From the NCBI GenBank assembly GCA_039707655.1, contig CM077664.1, positions 197,092,195 to 197,156,194 on the forward strand: a DNA stretch of 64,000 bases. The letters run 5' to 3'. Below the pieces are notes generated by a model. The model had not been told where the DNA came from, did no database searches, and worked only from the letters and a program-made list of their open reading frames with translations. Every line of letters begins with the position of its first letter. Position 1 is the first letter of the stretch. This DNA is from Elymus sibiricus. Its lineage: Eukaryota; Streptophyta; Magnoliopsida; Poales; Poaceae. The translations under genes and the position numbers were made by a program. Positions 46,001 through 56,059 of the stretch are shown piece after piece.

Positions 46001-49000
46001 CTGCCTTAGCAGAATTCTGGTGCTGGATAGAGGAGGTAGTTCGTAACAATGTGGCTCTTACAGAAGTGCAAGTTGCAGAAAATCTTCTGGAATTTCGCCG
46101 AAAGCAAGATGGTTTTATAGAGACAAGCTTCGACACTATTAGTGGTATATTTCCACATTTTTCCGTCAATAGCAAAATGTCATCGGATTATTCGACCAAT
46201 TTGTTGAGTTTTATGTGGTGTTATGGTGTTTCCTCTGATTTCTGTGCTGTGTCTGGATTCATTGTGTCGAAAGAAGGCTTTGGATGATTATTGTTCATTT
46301 GTGCTTAGGCCTAGGTTGGTGACAGGATGCTGGGTAGGGTGATGCAGTATCTTTTTACTTATGGATGTGGCCTCTTGGCACTGGGATGAGTCCTTTTCCA
46401 CCCATATTTAATCTATTTCAGAAAAAAATTCCCCTCCTTTTGTTGTATTATTAAGGACTACTACCTTGACGGTATGATTCAGTATGAATACTGTTTTTAT
46501 GTACTTTGTCGCTTTAGTATGATATTCATGTTTGCTATGGTACTTAAGCTTGATTGTCATGCCAAATAGGGATGAAAGGACACATCTGGTTCTTGATGAC
46601 ACCCTTGACACTTGCATGTCTTCCAGTCTACAAGTGTGTGATGTCCCCACTATTGAGAGACTAGAATTCTTGACTTTTTTACCCATTAATCTTTTTTTTA
46701 CATGCAGGTTATGGTGCAAATGGTGCTATAATACACTACAGACCTACTCCAGATAGCTGCAGTTCTGTTGGAAGTGACAATCTCTTTTTGTTAGATAGTG
46801 GTGCTCAATATGTAGATGGAACGACTGACATTACAAGGACAGTTCATTTTGGTGAGCCTTCCGCGAGGCAGAAGGAATGCTTCACAAGGGTTTTGCAGGT
46901 GTGTAATTTCTCTTAGACTACACGTCTCAGCAACAGTGAGCTATTTTATGTATTTTTTTTCTGTACTTGAGTAGTAGAGTTTTTTTTTTTTGAGGAATGA
47001 ATAGTAGAGTATGTTCAAATACTTCACTTCTTTGTTCTCAATACCTTACACAAGTAATGGAGTTTGTTGGTACAGGGCCATATAGCTCTAGATCAGGCAG
47101 TATTTCCAGAAAGAACTCCAGGTTTTGTGCTAGATGTTCTGGCACGATCATCTCTCTGGAAGATTGGGCTGGATTACAGACATGGTACCTTCTCTAAGCA
47201 CACAAATCTCTGGCCCTGAATCATCTATATACCAACTATTGGTTTGACTGGTCTTCTAAATGGAATGCATGTAAGTTCTGCAGCATGTTTGTCCCTGGTT
47301 CAGGCACAGGTCATGGAGTTGGAGCTGCACTTAACGTCCATGAGGGCCCGCAGAGCATAAGCTATCGATATGGAAACTTGACAGCTTTACAGAAGGGCAT
47401 GATTGTAAGCAATGAACCTGGTTATTATGAAGACAATTCATTTGGCATTCGTATCGAGGTTAGTTTTCCTATTCGGTGCTCATGTCTATCTTCGATATTT
47501 TTTGTGCTAGATTGTTCAGTTTAAAGTTAGTACTGCAAGTAGTTATTTGTACTTTTGAACCTTGCAGAATCTGCTTCTGGTGAAGGAGGTTAATTTAGCC
47601 AATTCTTTTGGCGGCATCTCATACCTTGGCTTTGAGAAACTAACGTTTGTTCCGATTCAGGTACCCATGCATTTTATTATTGCAATGTTTCTGTCGATGA
47701 AATTTAGAGATAGTGATATGAACTCAAATAATACTTCTAATTTGACTAGTCAGTAATCAAGCTGACAATACATCTTTTAAAGATATCACCTTAAAAAATT
47801 CCCCAGTATTATTCCAGTGACTGGTAACCTCAACCAATAGGTCCGCTCAACGATATTCACCGGATAATAGTATTTAGCTAGTTTAAGCCTAAGTGCTCAA
47901 CAAAAACCAATCTTAAGTGACTTCTCTGCGCACAAAGCTACAAGCCTACAATTGGTAATAGGATGGTGACTTCTCCGTGCACAAAGCTACAAGCCTAAAT
48001 TGGTAATAGGATGTCAGAGGTTTGGTATCGATGTGAGTTGAGATGTACAATTTCCTTCGAGTCTGACTCGACTCGAATCCATTGTTGTGCCATGGGTCGT
48101 TCCATAAACTGTCGACCACTGCGGCTGCTACCTATCAGTTAGATTCCTAGGGGCTGTTTGGCTTGTGCCAGAGCTGGCCCTGCCAATCCAGGGCACGCCA
48201 AATAATTGGCGGACGTTCTGGCCGCCCCCGTCTCACCAAAAAACGCCACAGAGGTGAACTAGCGAAGGCGGAGAGCTGGGCGAACCAAAAATTTGGTGTC
48301 CATCCAAACAGCTCTCCAAGGCGCAGTCAACGCCAATTTTTTGGCTGGGCGCTCCAGGGCATCGATCCAAACAGCCCCCTAGATCTAATCAAGGATTAAG
48401 TCTTGAGTTATATTCATAAACTGTGGACAGTTAGACAGACTTAAGTTACTAGTTAGTATCTACTTGTCAGTTGTCGCGTGTTGAAAGAAAAGGGAGATAA
48501 CTTTCTCCTGAATTACATGGTCGTCTGCATGAGAAGGAAATAGATGCAAAGATCCCCGATGAGATTTTTTTTTTGACAAAATGCAGTGTCACTGCTTTGC
48601 ATTGCGATTAGGAGGAACAAACAACAACAAAACAAACAAACAACAAACAAAGCCTTTAGTCCCAAACAAGTTGGGGTAGGCTAGAGGTGAAACCCATAAG
48701 ATCTCGCGACCAACTCATGGTTCTGGCACATGGATAGCAAGCTTCCACGCACCCCTGTCCATGGCTAGTTCTTTGGTGATGCTCCAATCCTTCAGGTCTC
48801 TCTTTACGTACTCTTCCCATGTCAAGTTCGGTCTACCCCGGCCTCTTTTGACAATATCAGCACGCTTTAGCCGTCCGCTATGTACTGGGGCTTCTGGAGG
48901 CCTGCGTTGAATATGTCCAAACCATCTCAGACGATGTTGGACAAGCTTCTCTTCAATTGGCGCTACCCCAACTCTATCTCGTATATCATCATTCCGGATT

Positions 49001-50350
49001 CGGTCCTTCCTTGTGTGGCCACACATCCATCTCAACATGCGCATCTCCGCCACACCTAACTGTTGCACATGTCGCCTTTTAGTCGGCCAACACTCAGCGC
49101 CATACAACATTGCGGGTCGAACCGCCGTCCTATAGAACTTGCCTTTTAACGGGTCGAACCCATTAGGAGGAACAAAGTTTACAATTTAAAAGAAGGGGAT
49201 GAGATTAGAGAGTCTGTAAAATACAACATGTCATCCTAGTCTGGCTCTAAAGGTCGTTCGACTAGTGCCATTACCCTTCGCCTGCCCGCATTCGCCCATT
49301 CCCTCGCTTCGAGCTGAAGCTTTTGGATTCGGACATGTACTGTGCAAGCAGTGTTTTGGAATACGTTCTCATTTCTTTCTTTCCATATGTTCCACCAATA
49401 CCAACACAATGATCGAGCACCAAGTCTTTGTTCATATGAGTAGAGGAGCGCTGCCACCAGTGTAGCAAGGATTCATCACCAGAATGCATGAGGGAGTTAT
49501 TGAGATCAAACCTGCTGAAGATTAGTCGCCACAGCTCCAATGAGATTGTTGACTTGTTCAGTGGGCTTGGTAGTCACAGAGCTACGCTTGAGCTAACAGA
49601 AATGTAGCTTTCTACTATTGTATAAGCAAAACATATATGCTTTCATGAAAGCGCAAATGAGATATTGCTATAATTTGATATCAACCCTACATTGTGTTAT
49701 AGCTCTTACATATATTGCTATATTTGATATGAATGCTATATTTATGTCTTCATACATCTTTGTTTTATCATCACTCTTCTTTGATCGTTATCTCATTGGC
49801 ACCCCATGCCCTATTCTTGGCTCAGCCCCTGCCTGAATGTATGGTCTTTGATATGCATTCTGACAATCCAAGTTTTCATTACATCTATTGATCATTTTTT
49901 AGTCATACCTGCTGGTTCTGTTGATTATTATTGTCCAGCTTAAGCACATTATTCATGAAATTCTGATTATTCTTATTCATTTTGCAACTTCAGAGAAAGC
50001 TTATTGACTTACCCTTGCTATCACCTTCGGAGATAAATTGGGTTAATGAATACCATGAACAAGTTTGGGAAAAGGTGAGCTCTAGATACTTGAGACCAGT
50101 TTGTTACTAAATCTACTTGACGAAGAGCGGAGTTATTGTGCATGAGAAGGAATACTTGCACTTGCATCATGAAATATCCTAAAGGACGATAGTTTCATGT
50201 TTAACTAACAAATAATTTCCTACAGTAACCAACCTCATCGTCTTGGAATAATTGCCCCACTAAAGTACGAGTCACGACTATTTGCAGGTTTCCCCTTTCT
50301 TGAGTGGCAATCCTCGCAACTGGCTGTTGGATAACACAAGGCCTCTCTAG
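34025..50350 (+). CDS. APP2: Plastid-type Xaa-Pro aminopeptidase P (peptidase M24B), complete 13-exon gene
   Basis: Removes the N-terminal residue from peptides with proline in second position, probably in plastids. Exons: 34025-34363, 35055-35180, 35266-35385, 36362-36637, 37300-37472, 45298-45573, 45993-46144, 46708-46898, 47076-47184, 47304-47458, 47568-47660, 49994-50074, 50288-50350. All introns are GT-AG and all phases agree, giving 717 residues and a TAG stop. Residues 1 to about 75 are Ala/Ser/Arg-rich without acidic residues at first, like a chloroplast transit peptide. Two creatinase-N-type domains follow (about 85-400), then the M24 domain (about 410-640) with metal ligands D517, D528, H591, E625, E639 and the supporting H600. 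The M24 C-terminal segment ends [10 protein letters not shown]. Length and transit peptide match Arabidopsis At3g05350 (APP2) better than the shorter cytosolic APP1. Introns 4, 5 and 11 hold transposons but no exon is damaged. Confidence 0.93.
35640..35900. mobile_element. Possible LTR fragment in intron 3
   Basis: The phrase TTTATGTGGAAAACCCTTGCGGGAAAAAACTACGG resembles conserved segments of some Copia LTRs. The borders are not visible and no duplication was found. Confidence 0.3.
37060..37140. mobile_element. Stowaway MITE (Tc1/mariner type), 81 bp, in intron 4
   Basis: Arms of 36 bp starting CTCCCTCTGTAAAGAAATAT are inverted repeats with a single mismatch around a 9-nt loop. TA dinucleotides flank both sides (37058-37059 and 37141-37142). 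It is a textbook Stowaway element and would form a long RNA hairpin in the pre-mRNA. Confidence 0.95.
39682..39805 (-). repeat. 3' LTR (124 bp) of the short-LTR Copia element
   Basis: TGTTAGG...CTAACA termini, preceded by target duplication CTTTG and followed by the C-run that is the complement of the polypurine tract. Confidence 0.95.
39819..40133 (-). pseudogene. Remainder of the Copia RNase H domain after the premature stop
   Basis: Same frame as the pol ORF, continuing 57 bases beyond its TGA. It contains the last RNase H parts (STEAE motif region upstream, then [12 protein letters not shown] and KHIGVD). It shows that the break is a single point mutation and not a truncation. Confidence 0.85.
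40191..43505 (-). pseudogene. pol: Copia pol (short-LTR element), interrupted by a nonsense codon in RNase H
   Basis: From about residue 78 onward (after the frameshift point) the frame carries the gag zinc knuckle ([14 protein letters not shown]), protease DSG ([11 protein letters not shown]), the GAG pre-integrase His/Cys motif, integrase with D-D-E residues ([24 protein letters not shown]), RT with YVDD, and most of RNase H ([15 protein letters not shown]). It stops at a TGA (40191-40193) where the family has a Trp codon; the remaining 100 or so residues of RNase H stay open downstream in the same frame (to 39819). The first 75 residues are an out-of-frame reading of gag. Confidence 0.9.
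43261..44151 (-). CDS. gag: Copia gag region (short-LTR element), frameshifted at its end
   Basis: A 296-residue frame forming the capsid part. It starts at ATG 44151 with a conserved [19 protein letters not shown] segment near residues 16-34, continues with a long Ala-rich helical region, and then [20 protein letters not shown] near residue 220. The zinc knuckle is missing from this frame because a run of seven G residues (plus strand C7 at 43283-43289) carries one base too many, shifting the end of gag and producing a stop at 43261. The frame overlaps the pol frame out of phase. Apart from that lesion it looks normal. Confidence 0.85.
   Translation of the reverse strand: MSSSGYVAVPRCSVIFDGTNYAEFAGFMRIHMRGLLLWGVLSGEVPCPPCPVAPVAPTPPVPPVLAAGASQADRDAAKALDDAAVDAYDQQVSAYSDALSLYRDGLSAYTQWCNDDARAAAVLTASVLPQFASEFMSLGTVAAMWSYLCQRYQPSGDALYLSVVRQEHALQQGDSSVDEFYTQSSAIWRQLDSLRTVVCGTCRCCQTMRSDLEFQRVHEFLSRLRSEFEPRRAHLLARGRVPISEVLAELRAEETRLRSAGLLAVPSVLAARAPVSSARLTASAHTFRGGGSPSLC
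44152..44748 (-). other. GC-rich leader of the short-LTR Copia element
   Basis: About 600 bp between PBS and gag. It contains a T run of about 21 at 44165-44185 and a CGG/GCC-rich repetitive stretch (44220-44700) with many overlapping artificial frames. No gene. Confidence 0.75.
44749..44873 (-). repeat. 5' LTR (125 bp) of the short-LTR Copia element
   Basis: Identical to the other LTR except for one extra A near its right-hand terminus motif (TGTTAAGGAATG against TGTTAGGAATG on the plus strand). Flanked by CTTTG. Confidence 0.95.
47917..48013 (+). repeat. 49-bp tandem duplication in intron 11
   Basis: GTGACTTCTCTGCGCACAAAG...TAATAGGATG at 47917-47965 is repeated at 47966-48013 with a few differences. 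Confidence 0.88.
48150..48378. mobile_element. PIF/Harbinger-like MITE, 229 bp, in intron 11
   Basis: Terminal inverted repeats GGGGCTGTTTGG and CCAAACAGCCCC, flanked on both sides by the trinucleotide CTA (48147-48149 and 48379-48381), matching the 3-bp duplication of Harbinger elements. The interior keeps partial inverted symmetry (TTTGGCGTGCCC-like segments). Confidence 0.8.
48622..49161 (-). mobile_element. 5'-truncated RTE-type LINE with a perfect 15-bp target duplication
   Basis: The duplication ATTAGGAGGAACAAA is at 48607-48621 and 49162-49176. The 3' end is an ACAACAACAAAAC-type short repeat followed by AGCCTTTAGTCCCAAACAAG (plus strand), a common RTE tail in grasses. The coding remnant on the minus strand at 48715-49110 is the end of the RT polyprotein. 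Confidence 0.9.
48715..49110 (-). pseudogene. RTE LINE reverse-transcriptase C-terminal remnant
   Basis: 131 residues with the typical order [17 protein letters not shown], then [20 protein letters not shown], then [12 protein letters not shown]. This is the C-terminal end of RTE-clade ORF products, beyond the catalytic YADD box. The copy is 5'-truncated and cannot encode polymerase. Confidence 0.85.
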
Positions 50351-50898
50351 ACACCCAGCATGTCGCAACATGACAAAAAGCAACCAAAAAAAGCAAGTCA
50401 CTAGGTATTCATTCACTTCTTGGCAGAAAGCAAGGGAAAACGATGTCAAGGTCTAAGGCATTGGTTGAAGCTGGTTTATTTATCGGTACCCGGTTAGCTT
50501 AGTGCAAGAAAGCGGTGAACCGATCTGCATACATCTTCATTTGCCATTGGTTATATGATTAGTAACCATGATAGTTCAGTTGTTTTGTTTGGTCTTCCCC
50601 TATAATCAATGCTAGGATTTTGGTAATACTACTATATGACAAGTTACATATACTCAAAAGTACATTTTTTACTCATAGTATATTCGTACTTGTGTGATGT
50701 CATTATTTAGTAAATACTTCTTCGTTCACAAATATGATGTTCTAACTTTTTCCCTGAATCGGATGTGTACACATACGTATATACATAAATGTGTCTGTGT
50801 GTGTTCGCTCATTTCAGTCTATATATAGTCCGTATTAAAATATTCAAAACATTTTATATTTCTGAATGTATTATGCAAATTGCACAGTTCCGAACATA
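50351..50898 (+). other. 3' flank of the aminopeptidase gene
   Basis: AT-rich sequence expected to contain the 3' UTR. No perfect AATAAA was found close to the stop, which is usual for plants. No other gene is visible. Confidence 0.5.
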
Positions 50899-51428
50899 AG
50901 TACTATAACTAAAGCGGGAGGGATTTGATTTTTCTGGTTTTTTTGAATTTTTTTCGCCGCCTACTGTTCGTATTTCACGGCAACGCCGGCGGCACTGAAC
51001 AGTAGTACGCATGAACAGTAACTACGTGTGAACAGTAACCTTCGTGAACAGTGCCCCACTCGTGAAACAGTGCTCTTTCTCTAAAAAAAATTTCCCCCGA
51101 AGAAAAAATATGCAACTTTAAAAAAAAAAAATAGGATACATTTTACACATCATTTCTCTCCCCTTCCTCCACCCTCACGTCCTTATATAGTGTTAGGATT
51201 TAGAATTTTTTATACATCATTTCTCGACACCGACGTACCGATGCACAACACCGGCATACCAATACACAACCGCCTCAATCGTCTCCTAATTCTTTTCGAT
51301 GATAATGTTAACAGAGCACAAAAACAGTAGGCCGGAATTGTATATTTGCACGAACAGTAATCCGTGGAAAAAATAAATTCTAGACCGATTATTGTCCATT
51401 TTTACAACGCAACAACAATTAAAAGTGC

Positions 51429-52184
51429 ACTAACAAATACCCGAACAATAACCGGACATTTTCCGAATGAACTCAGGACTACTAACCGAAACAATAGACC
51501 AAATAAACCAAAACAACAACTCCGAATAACACGGAGCAATAAAACCAGCGAAACGGAACAACACCTGAATAAACCGAAAACATTAATCCACACGGATCAT
51601 AAAACTGAAACAGTAACCCAATTTTAAACCAAAACAATACACCCGAATAAACCGAAACAACTAAAAAAAAGAAAAAAAAACACTACGCATTCACGTGAAC
51701 AGAAATCTATAAGAAATATATTAAAAAAAAACCAAAAAAACTGGAACTCCTCCTCCCTAGACCCGAAACAGTAAACCAGTGAAACGAACCAACACCGGAA
51801 TAAACCGAAAACATTAGCCCACCCAAATCATAAACCGAAACAATATCTACTAACAAATACCCACACAAAAACCGGACATTATCGGAATGAACTCAGGACT
51901 ACTAACCGAAACAATAGCCCAAATAAACCAAAACAACAACCCCGAATAAACTGGAGCAACAAAACCAGCGAAACGGAACAACACCTGAATAAACCAAAAA
52001 CAGTAACCCACATGAACCATAAAACTGAAACAGTAACCGAATTTTAAAACAAAACAATACACCCGAATAAACCGAAACAAAAACCGGACATTATCCGAAT
52101 GAACTCAGGACTACTAACTGAAACAATAGACCAAATAAACCGAAACAACTACCCCGAATAACCCGGAGCAATAAAACCAGCGAA
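51429..52184 (+). repeat. Three tandem copies of a long A/C-rich repeat inside the Helitron
   Basis: The block beginning CTAACAAATACCC...ACCGGACATT (51429) recurs at 51849 and, without its start, at about 52081. Copies share AATGAACTCAGGACTACTAAC and CCAGCGAAACGGAACAACACC. The period is about 420 bp, then about 230 bp. Confidence 0.8.
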
Positions 52185-52269
52185 AGTACTAATACTAAAG
52201 CGGGAATGATTCCCTTTTTCTGTTTTTTTTAAAGATTACTACTCATTTTCCGTCGCTGTCAGTGAACAG

Positions 52270-52635
52270 TACCGTATGTGAACAGTACCGTCTGTTAACA
52301 GTAATCACCTACGAACGGTACCATACACGTGCAGTAATCGTCTGTGAACAGTATCGCGGGTGAACCGCCATCCCCGGATGAACAATACTTCTGCTTAATC
52401 AGTGCTCCAAATAATCTGATTTTCTCGCCTTACTTCTTTTAGCTTTCACCGAAGGAAAATGCGCACGTTTTCAGTGAACAATAGTGACGAAGAGTACCAT
52501 ACATGAACAGTAATCGTCTGTGAACAGTAACCGCGGGTGAACAGTCATCTCGGATGACCAGTACTTCTGCTTAACCAGTGCTCCAAATAATTTGATTTCC
52601 TCCCCTTACTTCTTTTAGCTTTCACCGAAGAAAAA
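52270..52635 (+). repeat. Internal duplication of about 180 bp in the second Helitron unit
   Basis: The segment from the GAACAGTA motifs through AGTGCTCCAAATAATCTGATTT to CTTTTAGCTTTCACCGAAG is repeated once in direct order. Confidence 0.7.
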
Positions 52636-53265
52636 AAACGCACGTTTCTAAAAAAAAACTGAGATTTTTTTTACACATCATTTCTCCCCCCTTCCTCCAC
52701 CCTCGCGTCCTTATATAGAGAGTTAGGATTTAGAATTTTCTATACATCATTTCTCAACACCGGCGTACCGATGCACAACCGCCTTAATCGTCTGCTGATC
52801 CTTTCCGATGATAGTGCTGCCAGGACACAAAAACAGTAGGCTGAAACTGTTTGTTCGCATGAACAATAATCCATGGGAAAAATAAGTTCTTGACCGATTA
52901 CTGCCTATTTTTACAACGCAACAACAGTTAAAAGTGCACTAACAAATACCCAAGCAAAAACCGAAACATTATCCGAATAAACTAAAACATTAACCCACAC
53001 GAACCATAGAACTAAAACAGTAACCGAATTTTAAATTAAAACAACACACCCAAATAAACCGGAACAAAAAAAACACTATGCATTTACGTGAACAGAAATC
53101 CAGAAGAAATAAAAACAATAAATCAGCACTATGCATTCACGTGGACAATAATCCAAAAGAAATAAAAATAAAAATAAAAATATGTGTTGTTCTCTTGCTT
53201 ATTTCGATAAAATACAGACGAAATCGGTCACGGGCGCGGCGTGCACCGCGCTTCTTCAGCGCTAG

Positions 53266-53455
53266 TTATGGTTTATCTGGGGTGTCATTGGCGTGGGCCT
53301 TGTACCTCTTTGCACGAGGTGGCATACGCACGTATGCTTTTGCTTCTTGTTGTCTCAGAAAAAAAACACGTATGCTCTTGCTTCCTGACATACTTCTATG
53401 TTGTCGAGATAACTGGTTGGCTGGTGAATCACTAAAATTCCAGAAGCTCCGGTTA
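53266..53455. other. Short unclassified spacer
   Basis: About 190 bp between the Helitron end and the Harbinger terminus, the probable empty-site host sequence of both. No features. Confidence 0.5.
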
Positions 53456-54475
53456 GGGCATCTCCAAAAAAAAAGAAAAACGCTGTCCATCAAAATGGAC
53501 ACGCAAAAGACGTGTCCGCGGACAGTGGACAGATGGCGGCCATTCATCCTTATACAAATGTCCATCTCTGTTTTTTTCTTCTACTATATCTTGAGCACTT
53601 AATAAAATAATTGAAGATAAATATCATTTTTTGTCCATAACCATGGTGTGCAAATATTTCAATGCAACAATAATTCAAGTATAAATATTACAATCCAAAC
53701 ATGAACTTTTCTAATAAAATAGTTCAAATTTGAATTCAACTTATTTAGACATACTTTTTAGTTCTCCCTCGAAGTGCCCATAAATGCTCAACCAGATCAT
53801 TCTAAAATTGCTCATGAGTTGCTCGATGGTGAATTTATTGATGCATTTGGATAAAATCTTCAAGCGTTTGGATAAAATCTTCAAACGTTGCCGGATTCTG
53901 CTCTGGAAGTTGGATAGGATCAATCATCTGCTCAAAGTTTAGATCGTGGCAAACTTTGTCACCCTCATCTTCTACAATCATGTTGTGCATGATCACACAA
54001 GCTGTCATCATCTCCCACAACGTCTCTGAATCCCATATTTTACAAATCTCGGGCTTGGAGCACTCCAAATGGTCTCCCCATATCATTTCTAACTCCTTGT
54101 CTTTGGCAAAGTGAGATTTTTTTCTCACCCCTTAGCTCAGAGATACCATCACGAAGATAATAGCCCATGTTGTACTCATGATCGTTGTTGGTATAGTTGC
54201 ATGGAGGAGCTTATCCTGCACACAACTTTGCAAACAATGGAGACCGCTGCACCATGTTGATGTCATTGTGCGACCCGGATATCCCAAAGAAAGAGTGCCA
54301 AATCTAGAGGTCTTGTGATGCAAATGCTTTCAAGAATGATGGTGGGCTTCTTGCAATGGCCTTGATATTGCCCTTGTAGAGCATATGGGCAATTCTTCCA
54401 TTTCTAGTGCATGCAGTCGAGGGATCCGGGCGTACCTCGGCACCCTCTTGATTCCGACAATGCCATGAGACGGTT
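53456..54475 (-). mobile_element. PIF/Harbinger DNA transposon remnant
   Basis: Left end GGGCATCTCC preceded by TTA (53453-53455), the usual Harbinger target trinucleotide. The other end is missing: the element stops where a Copia LTR begins at 54476. A degenerate transposase lies inside on the minus strand. Confidence 0.65.
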
Positions 54476-54480
54476 GAAAG
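53835..54480 (-). pseudogene. Harbinger (DDE) transposase pseudogene
   Basis: Read on the minus strand in pieces, it has a WHCRNQ-type segment and QYKG-like KGNIKAIARSPP, then ASQDL and IWHSFFGI followed by DINMVQRSPLFAKLC, then YNMGYYLRDGI, then LWEMMTACVIMHNMIVEDE. This is the order of the plant Harbinger nuclease, with the second catalytic Asp region near YYLRDGI and the final HNMI(V/I)EDE helix. At least two frameshifts and an internal stop separate the pieces, and the N-terminal half is absent. It is non-functional. Confidence 0.85.
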
Positions 54481-55503
54481 CACATTTGCTCCCTTGGTGG
54501 TTTTGGTAATCAATGTCAACATACATGTTGTTGGACTAACACTTTTATCTAGTATATTTCAGACAAGTTCAACAATGGCATGGCAAGGACAAGAAGATGT
54601 GGAACCCTTCAAAAATGTCAAGAACAAGTTTGGCGTCCACAAAACTCTTCATTTTCATTTTAGTGATCCAAGATCACATTGAGTACCTTAGGAAAGCCAA
54701 TACTATTAAAAGGGGATGAGGTGTTAATGATTAGGTTGTTGCTCAAAGTGCTTAGTGGTATTGCTCCAAAACCCTCAGTCATTCTCCCACAAACACATCT
54801 GTCCAAACCCTAATTCATCATTTCGGTCCCACCGATATCACCTACTCCGGACCCACCGAAAAGATCATTCCATTGCCACATCCAAAACCCTAACAAATCG
54901 GATCCACCGAAATGGTTCTCGGTCTCACCGAGATGGCCTTGCCAACTCTCTGTTATCGGTTGTAATTACTTTGGTCTAACCGAGTTCTTCAAATCGGTCT
55001 CACCGAGATGGTCTGCCAACTCTCTGTTGCCTTATTGCTTTACTTCGGTCTCATCGAGATAATGCAATCGGTGCCACCGAGATGAGGTTTTGCCTTACCA
55101 TTGCACTTCGGTTGCTCCGAGTTGTTCCCGTTAGGTCCCACCAAAAAGCCCAACGTTCATATGTTTTACACAGATCGGTCTCATTGAGATTTATGATCGG
55201 TGCCACCGAGATGGGTCAAAAGTGTGTAATGGTTGGATTTTGGGTGAAGGCTATATATACCCCTCCACCCCCCTCTTACCAAGTAAGAGAGCCATCAGAA
55301 CGTGCCTACACTTCCACCATACATTTTCTGAGAGAGAACCACCTACTCATGTGTTGAGATCAAGAGATTCCAATCCAACCATTTGGACCTTGATTTCTAG
55401 CCTCTTCAAGTTGCTTTCCACTCCAATCCTTCTCCTACCCAAGCCAAATCTGTGAGAGAGAGATTGAGTGTTGAGGATACTATCATTTGAAGCACAAGAG
55501 CAA
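54476..55503 (+). repeat. Sirevirus-like Copia LTR (partial or interrupted), plus strand
   Basis: Begins TGAAAGCACATTTGCTCCC and includes TTTTGGTAATCAATGTCAAC. A palindrome cluster of the form CGGTCTCACCGAGATGG lies at 54815-55215, a TATA box (GGCTATATATACC) at about 55248-55260, and a CT-rich leader follows. It is cut at 55503 by a CACTA element, so its end may lie beyond the window. Confidence 0.7.
54815..55215. promoter_or_regulatory. Palindrome cluster TCGGTCTCACCGAGA in U3 of a Copia LTR
   Basis: About ten imperfect copies of an inverted repeat pairing TCGGT with ACCGA around CTC or GCC, immediately upstream of the TATA box at about 55250. Position and size match the clusters in the other Sirevirus-like LTRs here, with a different sequence. 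Confidence 0.65.
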
Positions 55504-56059
55504 CACTACAAAAAAAAGACACATCCGTGACATTATGGCCCGAACGAAAACTTTTTCTGTCATGGTTGTGACACTTCTATGACAATAATTGTGACAAAAA
55601 CACGTATCATCATAGATGTGGCGGGCTACTACTTCTATGACAAAAAATTATGACAGAAAATGGGCTTTTCGTCCTGGGCGGGCCGGAGACGCACACGCAT
55701 GACATTCTTTGGGCCGTCCATGATGTAAAAAATCGTGGTAGAAGTGAGGGCGAGGAAATTTTCGGGGAGTTCCCGGTTACGGTGGGTGGTCGGGGCCGAG
55801 CGATGCAATGTGGTTTGCGCGTTTCTCTCGTACGTGCGCGTGTGTGCGACGCGTTCGCTAACTGAACCCGAGCGAGGCGTTAGCTTACTGAACCCGAGCG
55901 ATCGCACTAGCTATGTACTGAAGCCGATCGATCCATTCACTGCTAACTGAACCCGAGCGATTCCTTCGCTGCTAACTGAACCTGAGCGATTCCTTCGCTG
56001 CTAACTGAAGCCGGTGGAGCCCCCCGTACGTGCGAGACGTAGCCGGTGCTGGGTTGCTT

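Larger units (their letters stand above)
48565..49600 (-). mobile_element. Older LINE fragment in intron 11, minus strand, interrupted by an RTE LINE
   Basis: A T run at 48565-48574 marks the 3' tail on the minus strand. At 49236-49460 the minus strand encodes [17 protein letters not shown], the Trp-rich tail typical of plant LINE-1-type ORF2. The right border is only approximate. Confidence 0.6.
50899..53265 (+). mobile_element. Non-autonomous Helitron(s), two head-to-tail units ending in one 3' terminus
   Basis: A unit starting AGTACTATAACTAAAGCGGG at 50899 is followed by a second starting AGTACTAATACTAAAGCGGG at 52185. Only the second has a proper 3' end: stem GCGCGG/CCGCGC (53234-53251), a 10-nt spacer, then CTAG (53262-53265) before T. 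Both contain GAACAGTAA-type repeats and a promoter-like block (CTCCACCCTC.CGTCCTTATATAG). There is no Rep/helicase coding. Confidence 0.7.

Noticed and set aside
50160..50230. Alternative last exon of the aminopeptidase at the acceptor TTTCCTACAG (about 50215-50224)
   Set aside because: It would read TAA at once; the acceptor at 50287 gives a 20-residue conserved C terminus instead.
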